64,000 nucleotides of DNA. Source: Phycisphaerales bacterium. Its GTDB lineage: Bacteria; Planctomycetota; Phycisphaerae; Sedimentisphaerales; Anaerobacaceae. The position numbers were made by a program, and so were the translations under genes. Shown piece by piece: positions 7,415 through 16,275 of the stretch (its first letter is position 1; each line of letters begins with the position of its first letter). The stretch covers positions 1 to 64,000 of the forward strand of contig JAUVYV010000005.1 in the NCBI GenBank assembly GCA_030602885.1, read 5' to 3'. The notes under the pieces are model-generated. The model searched no databases. It was not told the origin of the DNA and saw only the letters and a program-made list of their open reading frames with translations.

Positions 7415-10069
7415 CTAATTAAGCGTCTGCATCCACTCTTCGGCCAGTATTGCGAAGTCCCTGAAGTTCACCGCCTTTGAGCCGGCCGGCTCTTCATCCC
7501 AAATATTCGCTATAGAGTCCAGTTCGTAATATACTATCTCACCGCCTGCCAGATATTTGACCTCATCTTTTATCAGCGCCCGATTATAGAGCCGAATATC
7601 ACTCAGCCAGCCCTTGAAAAACAGCTCGGCATAATTCGACCCCGATTTGATGGGGCAACCACCTAACTTGTGCCTGAAAGGCAGCTCTTCAAAATCCTCA
7701 CTCACAGTGGCACCCAGCAATACGTTGCAGTCATTATCGATGAAAATCCCGGAGCGCTCAGGATTACTTTCACCCCAGAAGTCTACTTTATCAAGAGTTC
7801 CATCCCGATACAGACGGGATATTTCCAGCTCATCATTCCAGACTCCGGCAACGTGGTACCACGTGTTATTAGAGAAAAGGTTGGTTCCTCCCGTGCCGCC
7901 TCCCGGCGATCTTGGAAAAGCAAAGTGCGACTTATTCACTCCCAGGAGCATCTGAAGCTTCCACTGAATCTCGCCCTTTGATGCAAAATTGGCCCACACC
8001 AGGGTTGTCTCCTGTTTCACCCATGCCGCAACGGTGAACGAAGAATTGTTGAAATCCGCCCAGGTGTATGGGTCCGTCCACGTGCATGGGTCGCAGGGGT
8101 CTGCGCCGAAGTTTTTCCCTCCGCCACAATCCACGTAGTCCGTACCGTCAAAGTACAGACACCAACCTCGCTGACCGTCCTCGATCCAGCTTGGGTCATA
8201 CGGGGTTGTTGCGAACGTTCCGTGATGTGCGTTGCCGCTCGAATCCGTAACCGTCGTTCCGTCGTTTGGATCGTTCACATCCCAGCGTGCAACGAGATTG
8301 TCTGTTCCCGGGTCCTTGGCGCCGGCAAACAGGTCTATTGCCATCCAGTCCTGGGCCATCACATTGAAGTCGTTGATATCCACTATGTCATCGTGGTTGA
8401 AATCCGATTCCAGGTCGATCAACGGAGGTCCCTGAAGTGTCACTACGCTCCTGGCCGGTACCGTCACCGATACCTGACCGCTCGATACAGCCAAATCGTT
8501 TAACTGCCTGAAGTTCTCGTTTTCGCTCGTTCGATGAACGCTGTATGCAGTAATGCCGAAAAGCGAAGGCACGTTGATTGTCACCGAATACTGAGTTGTC
8601 TTTCTGTTTACGAACACAATTGTTACTTCTTCATCTTCATCTTGCACAAAAGCGCTAACGTTCAGGCTCAGGTCCGTCCGCATCGGATCGCTGCCGTAAT
8701 CATAGGAGCTATGCCCACCTGCGAAAGTCGCCGCCACGCGCTCGGCCCCGGGCCGGATAGGCCTGAAAAACTGTTTGGCGGCAGAGTACTTTTTGCTTCT
8801 TGTCGGTATCTGCAGATCATCTGACGCAACCAGCTCGTGGGTGCCCGGCGTCGAACCGCCGGAAACGAACTGCCAGTATATATAGCCGCTGACGTTGCCC
8901 CAGACCAACTGGTCATGTATATCCTGCGCAAGGTCGAGACAGCCGTTCCAGTCAGCGTTGTGGCGACCCGCTTCCGAATTCCATGACTGCTTACCTTCTC
9001 CGTCTATCCCCGGCGCGTAAAGCCAGGCCGCCCACGGTTCAGAGGGCATTGAGTCCTTGCCCTGCCAGTAGGCCCTCCACATCTTCGCCCGCGAACTAAT
9101 CGGTGCACTGTAATTATTCGTGAAAATGTGCAAAAAGTCCGTCAAATTGGAATCGGGATGGTCCCAAACCGCCTTGATGTACTGCATCTGCTGATTGAGA
9201 TTGTACGGGTTTGACGGGCTGGCCCAGATATCGGCATGGTGAGGGCCCATTATCTTCTCGCTCATAAACCCTGCCCCATGCTCTGCATTGAGCTGCTCAA
9301 ACTCATCTTTGACCGCCTTGAGGGCCCCGGCATACTGCCAATACTGACCGGATGGGCCATTACCGCCTTCATTTGGTTCGGCACCGGTATAATACGTACA
9401 ACTGTCGAACGGATTCTCATAGCTAAGCTCGTTTTGCAGGCTGATACCATATAACGGTATTCCAAAATGCTGCTCGAAACCTCTTGCCCAGGCGGCTATA
9501 TATCTGCCGAACTGCTCTAAGTTGTTGGGATCCTGAAGCAGGCGCCCGCCAATACTATCACCGCATGTCCCATCGCAACCGAATAGATAGGGAGTTTTCT
9601 CGCCCGGCGAGCCCGGCGGTTCTGTAACATGTGCAACATATGCGCCTGTCGGCCCTTTCATCCAGTGAGGCGGCGTCCACAATGAGCCGACTATCTTCAC
9701 CCGCTCCGGCTCAAGGGCGTTATTCCAAAGCCACAACGCCATATTTCCTACCCCCGCCTGCGTGCTGAAATCCATAGCGGCAATGTTGTCGTTGATACCC
9801 TCAACCAGCTCCACCGGCGTAGCATAGTTCCCGTCGGGCGCAACCAGCACTTCTTTGTTCATCGGAATACGAAGCAGGTTGCATCCGAGGTATTTATAAG
9901 CAGTTCGCCAGTCGGAGTCGTAGGATGAGCCAGCGGTGCCCCAGCCCTCTATCGTCTGATACCTCGTACTCTCGTCAATCGTCACCGTCTGCCCGTTCCC
10001 TACACAACTAATCAGTACCAACACTGTCAAAAAAACAATAACTTCACCCCACACACTTTTGCTGAACAT
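7415..10069 (-). CDS. Secreted GH30-like glycoside hydrolase with LamG domain and split dockerin
   Basis: An 884-residue exported protein. The signal peptide contains LISC, so it may be a lipoprotein. The catalytic part resembles GH30 (clan GH-A): QTIEGWGTAG near residue 40, acid/base in SLQNELS, nucleophile in WNSEAGRH, then a beta domain. Next come a dockerin-like half (DFNHDDIVDINDFNVMAQDW), a concanavalin/LamG-like domain (starting DSSGNAHHG) and a second dockerin-like half at the very C-terminus (AVNFRDFAILAEEW). The tail is shared with the adjacent gene. The likely substrate is a xylan, a glucan or another beta-linked polymer. The ATG at 10069 follows AGGAGA with good spacing. Confidence 0.85.
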   Translation of the reverse strand: MFSKSVWGEVIVFLTVLVLISCVGNGQTVTIDESTRYQTIEGWGTAGSSYDSDWRTAYKYLGCNLLRIPMNKEVLVAPDGNYATPVELVEGINDNIAAMDFSTQAGVGNMALWLWNNALEPERVKIVGSLWTPPHWMKGPTGAYVAHVTEPPGSPGEKTPYLFGCDGTCGDSIGGRLLQDPNNLEQFGRYIAAWARGFEQHFGIPLYGISLQNELSYENPFDSCTYYTGAEPNEGGNGPSGQYWQYAGALKAVKDEFEQLNAEHGAGFMSEKIMGPHHADIWASPSNPYNLNQQMQYIKAVWDHPDSNLTDFLHIFTNNYSAPISSRAKMWRAYWQGKDSMPSEPWAAWLYAPGIDGEGKQSWNSEAGRHNADWNGCLDLAQDIHDQLVWGNVSGYIYWQFVSGGSTPGTHELVASDDLQIPTRSKKYSAAKQFFRPIRPGAERVAATFAGGHSSYDYGSDPMRTDLSLNVSAFVQDEDEEVTIVFVNRKTTQYSVTINVPSLFGITAYSVHRTSENENFRQLNDLAVSSGQVSVTVPARSVVTLQGPPLIDLESDFNHDDIVDINDFNVMAQDWMAIDLFAGAKDPGTDNLVARWDVNDPNDGTTVTDSSGNAHHGTFATTPYDPSWIEDGQRGWCLYFDGTDYVDCGGGKNFGADPCDPCTWTDPYTWADFNNSSFTVAAWVKQETTLVWANFASKGEIQWKLQMLLGVNKSHFAFPRSPGGGTGGTNLFSNNTWYHVAGVWNDELEISRLYRDGTLDKVDFWGESNPERSGIFIDNDCNVLLGATVSEDFEELPFRHKLGGCPIKSGSNYAELFFKGWLSDIRLYNRALIKDEVKYLAGGEIVYYELDSIANIWDEEPAGSKAVNFRDFAILAEEWMQTLN

Positions 10070-10106
10070 TATACTTCTCCTCATTAACTTGTTTTTCTGC
10101 TTGACT

Positions 10107-12716
10107 CTAAGGGCCTGTCACCATCCACTCGTTCGCCAAAAGCGCAAAGTCCCTGAAGTTCACCGCCTTCAAGCCCTCCGCTTCCTCATCATATATGTTC
10201 GCAACGGAATCCAACGGAGTGTATGTTGATGGGATACCGGCTAAATACTTTATCTCCAGTTCGTTCAACGCCCGCTCATACATCCTGACTTCACTCAGGT
10301 AACCATTGAAGAATCGCTCGGCGTATCCCGCCGCGTCACCACGAAGCGGGCAGCCGCCTATTTTATGCCGGTTCGGGTCCTCAAGATAACCCTCGCTCAC
10401 CGTCGCACCAATCAGCACGTTACAGTCATTGTCGATAAACACCCCCGCACCCTCCGGATGCGCCGTACCATAATCCATCCAGTTGTCTAATACACCGTCA
10501 AGGTAAAGATACGCCGACTCATTATCCTCGTCCCAGAGCCCGGCAACGTGGTACCACTGGTTGTTCAATATCATAGCGCTGCCCCCTAAGCCGCCCGGCG
10601 TCCGCGGAAACGCAAAGTGCAAGAGGTCAAGAAAAAGCAGGAACTGAAGCTTATACTGAATCTCACCCTTGCCGACGAACACGCCCCAGTCCGGGCTGTT
10701 GTTCTGGTTTATCCAGACCGATATCGTAAATGACGAACTTGCAAAATCAGCCCACGTACACGGGTCCGTCCATGTCTCCGGGTCACACGGGTCGGCCCCT
10801 GCGTTCTTGCCGCCGCCGCACTGAATGTAGTCGCCGCCGTCGAAATACAGACACCACCCGCGCTCGGCGTCGTTAAACCACGTCGGGTCATTCACATCGG
10901 CACCGACCGCCGAACCCAACATCCCGTCTCTTGCGTTCCCGGAGTCATCGACTGCCACATCTCCTGAAGAGGCGTCCAGCGGCCACCAGGCAACAAGACC
11001 AACGTAGCCCGGGTCTTGCGAACCTGTGAAACCATCCTGCAGCATCCAATCGGTCGCCATCACGTTGAAGTCCATAATATCTACAACGCCGCTGTTATCA
11101 AAGTCCGCCAGCAACGTTTCATCCCCCAAAAGCTCACGCATCGCCTGAAACTTGTAGTTACGATCCGGATTGGCCAAGTCGTCGGTGAGGCCCCAGAACC
11201 CGTAGCGAGTGGCGGAGCTCTGTAGCGTAAACTGTATCGCTATATTGGCTCCAAGCGCAAAGAACGCATCATCGTAATTGTACTTAAGAACCTCGCCGCC
11301 TCGCGGCACACGATGCATCATAATCTTGTTGTCCAGATTCTCCAGCACACCGTTCGCCGGGGAGTGATACCCTCCCTCATAAGAGCACGCTCCACCGACA
11401 AGTCCCCACGTCGCCGCCTTTTGCACCCACTGAAGCCGGCCCGCTTCGCCCCCCCCCGTCTCGCTCATCTGCCCGTCTATGTCCGTCACGCAGGCGTCAA
11501 GCAGCTGGTCAATCGTCCTTGTGTCCGGACTCGGGTCACCTGCACTGAAATATGTCTGTCTCGCTATCGCATATATGTAGTCAGATGCCGTGCCAGGGAA
11601 GTTGCTGTTAATGTACGGAATCATATAGGTCTCGACCCACCACTTCAGCATCGGGGCGTGACAGCAAAGCATAACCCGCACTCGATTGTTCAGAGAACCC
11701 GTGCCGAAAACACTCTCAAATATCTGCGCAAGCTCTACCGTCTGCCGTGCGTAGTTCTCATGTTCATCTATCCCCAATGCACCGGCCTGAGCCGCACTCC
11801 AAATCTGCTGATAGAAAATACCGTTCCACACCTCGTTGCTGTTCTCAACGTAAACGTGCAGGTTCGGGTCGAGATTGTCTCTGAACATCGTCGCTAATTG
11901 CGTCACATAATCCGTTGTCGCTGAGACCGGCACGTTGATCCATGGGTCCATTCCCGTCATGTTCGCTATCTGTATCACATACTCCCATGCCGCCCCCTGT
12001 GGCTTGCCTATGGCATCGATCGGAACCTGCGCCGCATCAGTCACAAGCTTGCGGTCCGACCACGACAGTGTCGCAGGATAAGTTGCCTCGTGACCGTTCG
12101 TCGCCGTCACGTTCATATACCGAACCACGCCGAAACTTGCGCTCGTCAGCGTGTTTATGAAATCATCGGTAAAGGTCTGCATCGTATCACCCGCATACCC
12201 CGGCTTGATCATTTTCAAATCCGTAAATCCGGTATCCGTACTGCTTACAGCCGTCCGTTTGGTGTTCGTAAAGTCCAGATGGCAGTACGCTCGCTTCTGC
12301 GTAATGATAAGATCGAACGTCGTCGTGTTCGTCCCTGAATCATAACTCTTGTTCGCTATCGATGCCCCGGACGCGCTCAACGTCGCCTGCCCGACAAACG
12401 AACACTTGTACGTCCCCGTGTTGTCATACCGGTACTCCTCCGGATCGTCAATCTCTCCAATCCATTCCGCCACTAAGCGAAAATCCATAACAAGCTGCGC
12501 ATCACACGAAGGCCAACCCTCGCTGTCATACGCCATCGTCCCGCTCGGCAGCCGGCTGTACCGGTGGTGCTCCTTCGCCATATCGACAAATATACCCCCC
12601 CCTTCACCGACACCACCAATGTTAACGCCCATCTGACCCGGATACGTCGCGCCGAACCCCGCCGCCGATATAACCATCAACGCAACGACACCTGCACACA
12701 CCGATTTGCCCGACAT
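10107..12716 (-). CDS. Secreted glycoside hydrolase-like protein with LamG domain and split dockerin
   Basis: An 869-residue protein with a type I signal peptide (MSGKSVCAGVVALMVISAAG) and an AGGAGG ribosome site. The N-terminal part of about 520 residues is not a family I can name with certainty. VENSNEVWN (Asn-Glu) and YEGGYH (Glu) look like the acid/base and nucleophile of a clan GH-A barrel, so a glycosidase is likely. The tail repeats the architecture of its downstream neighbour: dockerin-like half (DFDNSGVVDIMDFNVMATDW), LamG-like domain (GWCLYFDGGDYIQCGGGK), dockerin-like half (AVNFRDFALLANEW). Only 37 bases separate the two coding regions, so they are probably co-transcribed and share a duplicated tail. 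Confidence 0.75.
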   Translation of the reverse strand: MSGKSVCAGVVALMVISAAGFGATYPGQMGVNIGGVGEGGGIFVDMAKEHHRYSRLPSGTMAYDSEGWPSCDAQLVMDFRLVAEWIGEIDDPEEYRYDNTGTYKCSFVGQATLSASGASIANKSYDSGTNTTTFDLIITQKRAYCHLDFTNTKRTAVSSTDTGFTDLKMIKPGYAGDTMQTFTDDFINTLTSASFGVVRYMNVTATNGHEATYPATLSWSDRKLVTDAAQVPIDAIGKPQGAAWEYVIQIANMTGMDPWINVPVSATTDYVTQLATMFRDNLDPNLHVYVENSNEVWNGIFYQQIWSAAQAGALGIDEHENYARQTVELAQIFESVFGTGSLNNRVRVMLCCHAPMLKWWVETYMIPYINSNFPGTASDYIYAIARQTYFSAGDPSPDTRTIDQLLDACVTDIDGQMSETGGGEAGRLQWVQKAATWGLVGGACSYEGGYHSPANGVLENLDNKIMMHRVPRGGEVLKYNYDDAFFALGANIAIQFTLQSSATRYGFWGLTDDLANPDRNYKFQAMRELLGDETLLADFDNSGVVDIMDFNVMATDWMLQDGFTGSQDPGYVGLVAWWPLDASSGDVAVDDSGNARDGMLGSAVGADVNDPTWFNDAERGWCLYFDGGDYIQCGGGKNAGADPCDPETWTDPCTWADFASSSFTISVWINQNNSPDWGVFVGKGEIQYKLQFLLFLDLLHFAFPRTPGGLGGSAMILNNQWYHVAGLWDEDNESAYLYLDGVLDNWMDYGTAHPEGAGVFIDNDCNVLIGATVSEGYLEDPNRHKIGGCPLRGDAAGYAERFFNGYLSEVRMYERALNELEIKYLAGIPSTYTPLDSVANIYDEEAEGLKAVNFRDFALLANEWMVTGP

Positions 12717-12922
12717 TTCACTCCTCCTTTTCAGATTTGACTAAAAAGACCCTTTCATTTCACCCTTCATAGCTCCTCAGATGCCCCGAATTGCGCACTA
12801 TCGCCCAACCCGGCTGCTTTGTCATTATACCAGATTGCCCCCCCTGTTGTCAAATCCCCTTTTTGTGACCTACCCAGCCGCCTCCACGCCCATCAGAATA
12901 ATCACTCACCAATAATCATTAC

Positions 12923-13696
12923 CTATCCCCTGTTCCCCTCTCCCGCCGGGTCCTGATGGTAAAATTGCTGCAACTCCCTATAAAGCTCAGGATGCCTCTC
13001 ACTAAGCTCTCTCGGCTTCTCGAAAAACACCTCCGTCGCAACCGCAAAAAACTCAGCCGGACTCACCGCACCATAAGCACGAAGCACCGTCGGACTGTGC
13101 GCATCCACGTCCCGACGCAACTGCTCGTAATTCGCGCCCAATACACGCGCCCACGCAATAAAACTGGAGCGACGCCGAAGAACCTCGCTGCTGTCACCAC
13201 GTCCTCGCGAGCTGTCGAGCTGATGCGCAAACTCATGAAACACCACGTTCTCGCCGTCATGAATATCCGCCGCACCGCGACAAACATCGTCCCAGCTCAA
13301 TACCACCGACCCTCGCCGCCACGATTCGCCTAATCGAACCTCCGCACCTTCCGCTATCAGCCCGCCCTCGATGCGCCTCTTTGCCTTCGCCACGTATGCC
13401 TCCGGATATACCAATATCGTCTTCATACCCGGATAATAATCCGTCCGGCGATGCAAAAGCAAAATGCACGCCTGAGCAGCTATCGTCACACGTATCTCGT
13501 CCATAACCTCCAGACCCCGACAGCCCACAAATCGCTTCTCCGAAAGAAATATAAGTATATGCCTCTGCAGCTCTCGCTTGTCCCCTTCCGTCAGCCGACC
13601 ATAGTAGGGCACATTCCTCTCGATTATACCAAGCCACTGAGCGGGAAATCTCCCCCCACCGATTCGTCTCCGCCGCCGATTCTTAAACCAGCCCAT
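12923..13696 (-). CDS. mtfA: MtfA/M90-family zinc metallopeptidase
   Basis: A 257-residue cytoplasmic protein of the MtfA (Mlc titration factor A) family. The zinc motif HEFAHQLD is present, with a downstream Glu in SPAEFFAVATEVFF as the likely third ligand. The C-terminal ending YRELQQFYHQDP is typical. In E. coli, MtfA binds the repressor Mlc and has peptidase activity; no Mlc gene is seen here, so its role is open. The ATG at 13696 is chosen; a GTG at 13708 would add four residues. It lies 59 bases downstream of the nfnAB-like pair, on the same strand. Confidence 0.85.
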   Translation of the reverse strand: MGWFKNRRRRRIGGGRFPAQWLGIIERNVPYYGRLTEGDKRELQRHILIFLSEKRFVGCRGLEVMDEIRVTIAAQACILLLHRRTDYYPGMKTILVYPEAYVAKAKRRIEGGLIAEGAEVRLGESWRRGSVVLSWDDVCRGAADIHDGENVVFHEFAHQLDSSRGRGDSSEVLRRRSSFIAWARVLGANYEQLRRDVDAHSPTVLRAYGAVSPAEFFAVATEVFFEKPRELSERHPELYRELQQFYHQDPAGEGNRG

Positions 13697-13755
13697 ATAC
13701 TTTCGCACCCCGTGACATTCTTACCTCACCTCTTGTCTCGCCGCAACCGCCCGCA

Positions 13756-15204
13756 TCAACCGTTCTGTCTTCCCACCAGGTACCTGTCTATACTCGCCGC
13801 CGCACACTTGCCGTCCCCCATCGCCAGAATCACCGTCGCTGAACCGCGCACAATATCCCCCCCCGCGAACACACCGGCAATACTCGTCATCATATTATCA
13901 TCGACCTCGATATACCCCCACTTGTTCAGCTTCAGCCCCGCCGTCGCCTTTGTCAATAGCGGATTCGCTCGTGTCCCTATCGCAACAACAACAAGGTCGC
14001 ACTCAATCTCAAACTCCGACCCCTCAATCGGCACCGGCCTGCGCCTGCCGGATTCGTCCAGTTCACCCAGCCGCATCCGGATGCACCTCAGCCCCTTCAC
14101 CCAGCCCTTCTCGTCACCCAGCACTTCTACCGGCGCGGTCAGAAACTCGAACTTGATATCCTCCTCCTCTGCGTGTGCCACCTCCTCAGCCCGCGCCGGC
14201 ATCTGCTCGCGAGCACGCCTATAGACAATCATGCTCTCCTCCGCCCCCAATCGCTTGCTCGTCCGCACCGCGTCCATTGCGGTATTGCCGCCGCCGATTA
14301 CACAGACACGCTTGCCACGAATAATCGGCGTATCCGCCCGGGCATCGTACGCCTCCATCAGGTTCGACCGCGTCAGATACTCGTTCGCCGAATAAACCCC
14401 CTTGAAATTCTCGCCCGGTACGTTCATAAAACTCGGCAGACCCGCACCGACCGCGATGTACACCGCATCAAAACCTTCCTCGCCCGTAAGCTGCTCAAGT
14501 GTCAGCGTCCTGCCCACAATCACGTTAGTTTCAATCTTCACACCCAGCGATTCGAGGTTCTCAATCTCATCGGCCACCACCCTGTTCGGCATACGAAATT
14601 CCGGTATCCCATAGACCAGAACCCCGCCCGGCTTGTGAAACGCCTCGAATAGCGTTACATCTACACCCATCTTCGCCAGCTCACCCGCACAGGTAATCCC
14701 CGCAGGCCCCGACCCGATGCACGCAACCTTCTTACCGGTCTTCGCTGCACTCGCTTTAGGCCGGCCGCTCCGATGCTCCACTTCGTAATCGGACACAAAA
14801 CGCGCAAGCCACCCAATCGCAACCGGCGCATCCGTCTTGCACCGAACGCATTTCACCTCGCACTGTGTCTCCTGAGGACATACCCGCCCGGTCACCGCCG
14901 GAAGATTATTGTCCTTCCGCAGTATCGCAGCCGCACCCAGAAAATCACCCTCTGCTATCAGCTTGATAAAACCCGGTATATCAATCCCGACAGGACATCC
15001 CTCAACGCACCTCGCCGTCTTGCATTGCAGGCACCGCTGCGCCTCGCGTATCGCTGCCTGTTCACCAAGCCCTAAATTCACCTCCTCGAAATCCTTGTTT
15101 CGCTCTCGCCCCTCGCGTTGCGGCATCTCCACTCGCGGTATCGCCATCCGCTCCTTCGCACTCGGCTTTTCACTTCTTTCAACCGAATCTTCCTCGCGGC
15201 TCAT
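13756..15204 (-). CDS. nfnB: NfnB / glutamate synthase small-subunit-like NAD(P) oxidoreductase
   Basis: A 482-residue FAD and NAD(P)-binding iron-sulfur protein. The N-terminal cysteine motif CLQCKTARCVEGCP (about residues 58-71) and a second set, CPQETQCEVKC, can hold two [4Fe-4S] clusters. GSGPAG and GGGNTAMDA mark the two dinucleotide-binding folds, and GVFAGGD near the C-terminus is typical. It lies directly behind an NfnA-like gene. Together they should form NADH-dependent reduced ferredoxin:NADP+ oxidoreductase, which bifurcates electrons in anaerobes; a glutamate synthase small subunit is the alternative, but no large subunit is nearby. The start is uncertain: the ATG at 15204 has GAGG upstream, while a TTG at 15225 is also open. 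Confidence 0.88.
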   Translation of the reverse strand: MSREEDSVERSEKPSAKERMAIPRVEMPQREGRERNKDFEEVNLGLGEQAAIREAQRCLQCKTARCVEGCPVGIDIPGFIKLIAEGDFLGAAAILRKDNNLPAVTGRVCPQETQCEVKCVRCKTDAPVAIGWLARFVSDYEVEHRSGRPKASAAKTGKKVACIGSGPAGITCAGELAKMGVDVTLFEAFHKPGGVLVYGIPEFRMPNRVVADEIENLESLGVKIETNVIVGRTLTLEQLTGEEGFDAVYIAVGAGLPSFMNVPGENFKGVYSANEYLTRSNLMEAYDARADTPIIRGKRVCVIGGGNTAMDAVRTSKRLGAEESMIVYRRAREQMPARAEEVAHAEEEDIKFEFLTAPVEVLGDEKGWVKGLRCIRMRLGELDESGRRRPVPIEGSEFEIECDLVVVAIGTRANPLLTKATAGLKLNKWGYIEVDDNMMTSIAGVFAGGDIVRGSATVILAMGDGKCAAASIDRYLVGRQNG

Positions 15205-15226
15205 CTGCATCTTCCTCAGCTTCAAA

Positions 15227-16075
15227 TCACTGCTGTCGAAGCTTGCACTCGTGGTCCTTGTACCTTTTCAGTGTCTTTTGCTCATGGTCCCTGTACGTCG
15301 TCAGCCGATCCATCAGCTCATCGAAATCAACCTCGTGCCCGTCGAACTCGGGCCCGTCAACGCACGCAAACTTGCGTTTGCCCCCGACCGTAACACGACA
15401 GCCCCCGCACATCCCCGTCCCATCGACCATCACAGGGTTCAAACTCACTATAGTGCGTATATTCAACGGCTTCGTCACCTCCGAAACATGCTTCATCATT
15501 ATCACAGGCCCGGCACAATACACCGCATCAACGTTCGTCTCATCCTCCTCCAGAAGCATCTTCAATGCATCCGTCACAAGCCCCTTCATCCCCGCACTTC
15601 CGTCGTCCGTCGTCAGTATCAGCCGGTCACTCACCGAAGCGGCAAGCTCCTCTAATATCAGAAGCTCCTTCGTTCGCGCCCCGATTATGCTGATGATTTT
15701 GTTCCCCGCATTCCGCAGCGCAACCGCCTGTGGATAAACCACCGCCGTCCCTAATCCACCCCCGATGACAACCACCGTCCCGTACTTCTCGATATGGCTC
15801 GGCTGGCCCAAAGGCCCCGCGACGTCCGCAAAGCCCTGGCCCTTCTCAAGCCGCGTCATCTCAAGCGTGCTCTTGCCCACTGCCTGAACTATCAAAGTTA
15901 TCGTCCCGCGCTCAATGTCCACATCCGCTATCGTCAGTGGTATCCGCTCCGAATGCTCGAGCGCGCGCACTATCACAAACTGCCCGCACTTCCGCGACCT
16001 CGCTATCCGCTGCGCACGAATCTCGTACTGCGTCACGCCGGATCCAATGCTCTTCTTCTCAACAAGCTCATACAT
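15227..16075 (-). CDS. nfnA: NfnA: ferredoxin-NADP+ reductase subunit alpha
   Basis: A 282-residue flavoprotein of the ferredoxin-NADP reductase/dihydroorotate dehydrogenase electron-transfer family. The N-terminal half is the FAD-binding barrel. VVIGGGLGTAVVYPQA marks the NAD(P) domain, and the cysteine cluster GTGMCGGCRVTVGG plus FACVDGPEFDGHEVD near the C-terminus binds a [2Fe-2S] cluster. It stops just before the NfnB gene, a tight arrangement that supports a two-subunit complex. It would balance NADH, NADPH and ferredoxin pools and fits a fermentative lifestyle. Confidence 0.9.
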   Translation of the reverse strand: MYELVEKKSIGSGVTQYEIRAQRIARSRKCGQFVIVRALEHSERIPLTIADVDIERGTITLIVQAVGKSTLEMTRLEKGQGFADVAGPLGQPSHIEKYGTVVVIGGGLGTAVVYPQAVALRNAGNKIISIIGARTKELLILEELAASVSDRLILTTDDGSAGMKGLVTDALKMLLEEDETNVDAVYCAGPVIMMKHVSEVTKPLNIRTIVSLNPVMVDGTGMCGGCRVTVGGKRKFACVDGPEFDGHEVDFDELMDRLTTYRDHEQKTLKRYKDHECKLRQQ

Positions 16076-16275
16076 CGCTCTGTCCCGTACTTAGCTGCTC
16101 ACACGGCAAAAAAATGCATTATAGGCATATTACCCGCCCGGTAAAATCAAAAGTGAAGGCCCCTGACATTAACCATGTCTTTATTGCAGCCATTGCCGCA
16201 CAAATCGCTTCAAATAGCTGAAATGGGAAAAATCTCCTCCCCTGACCGTTTTCCCGGCCGCTTATGATTGCTTGA

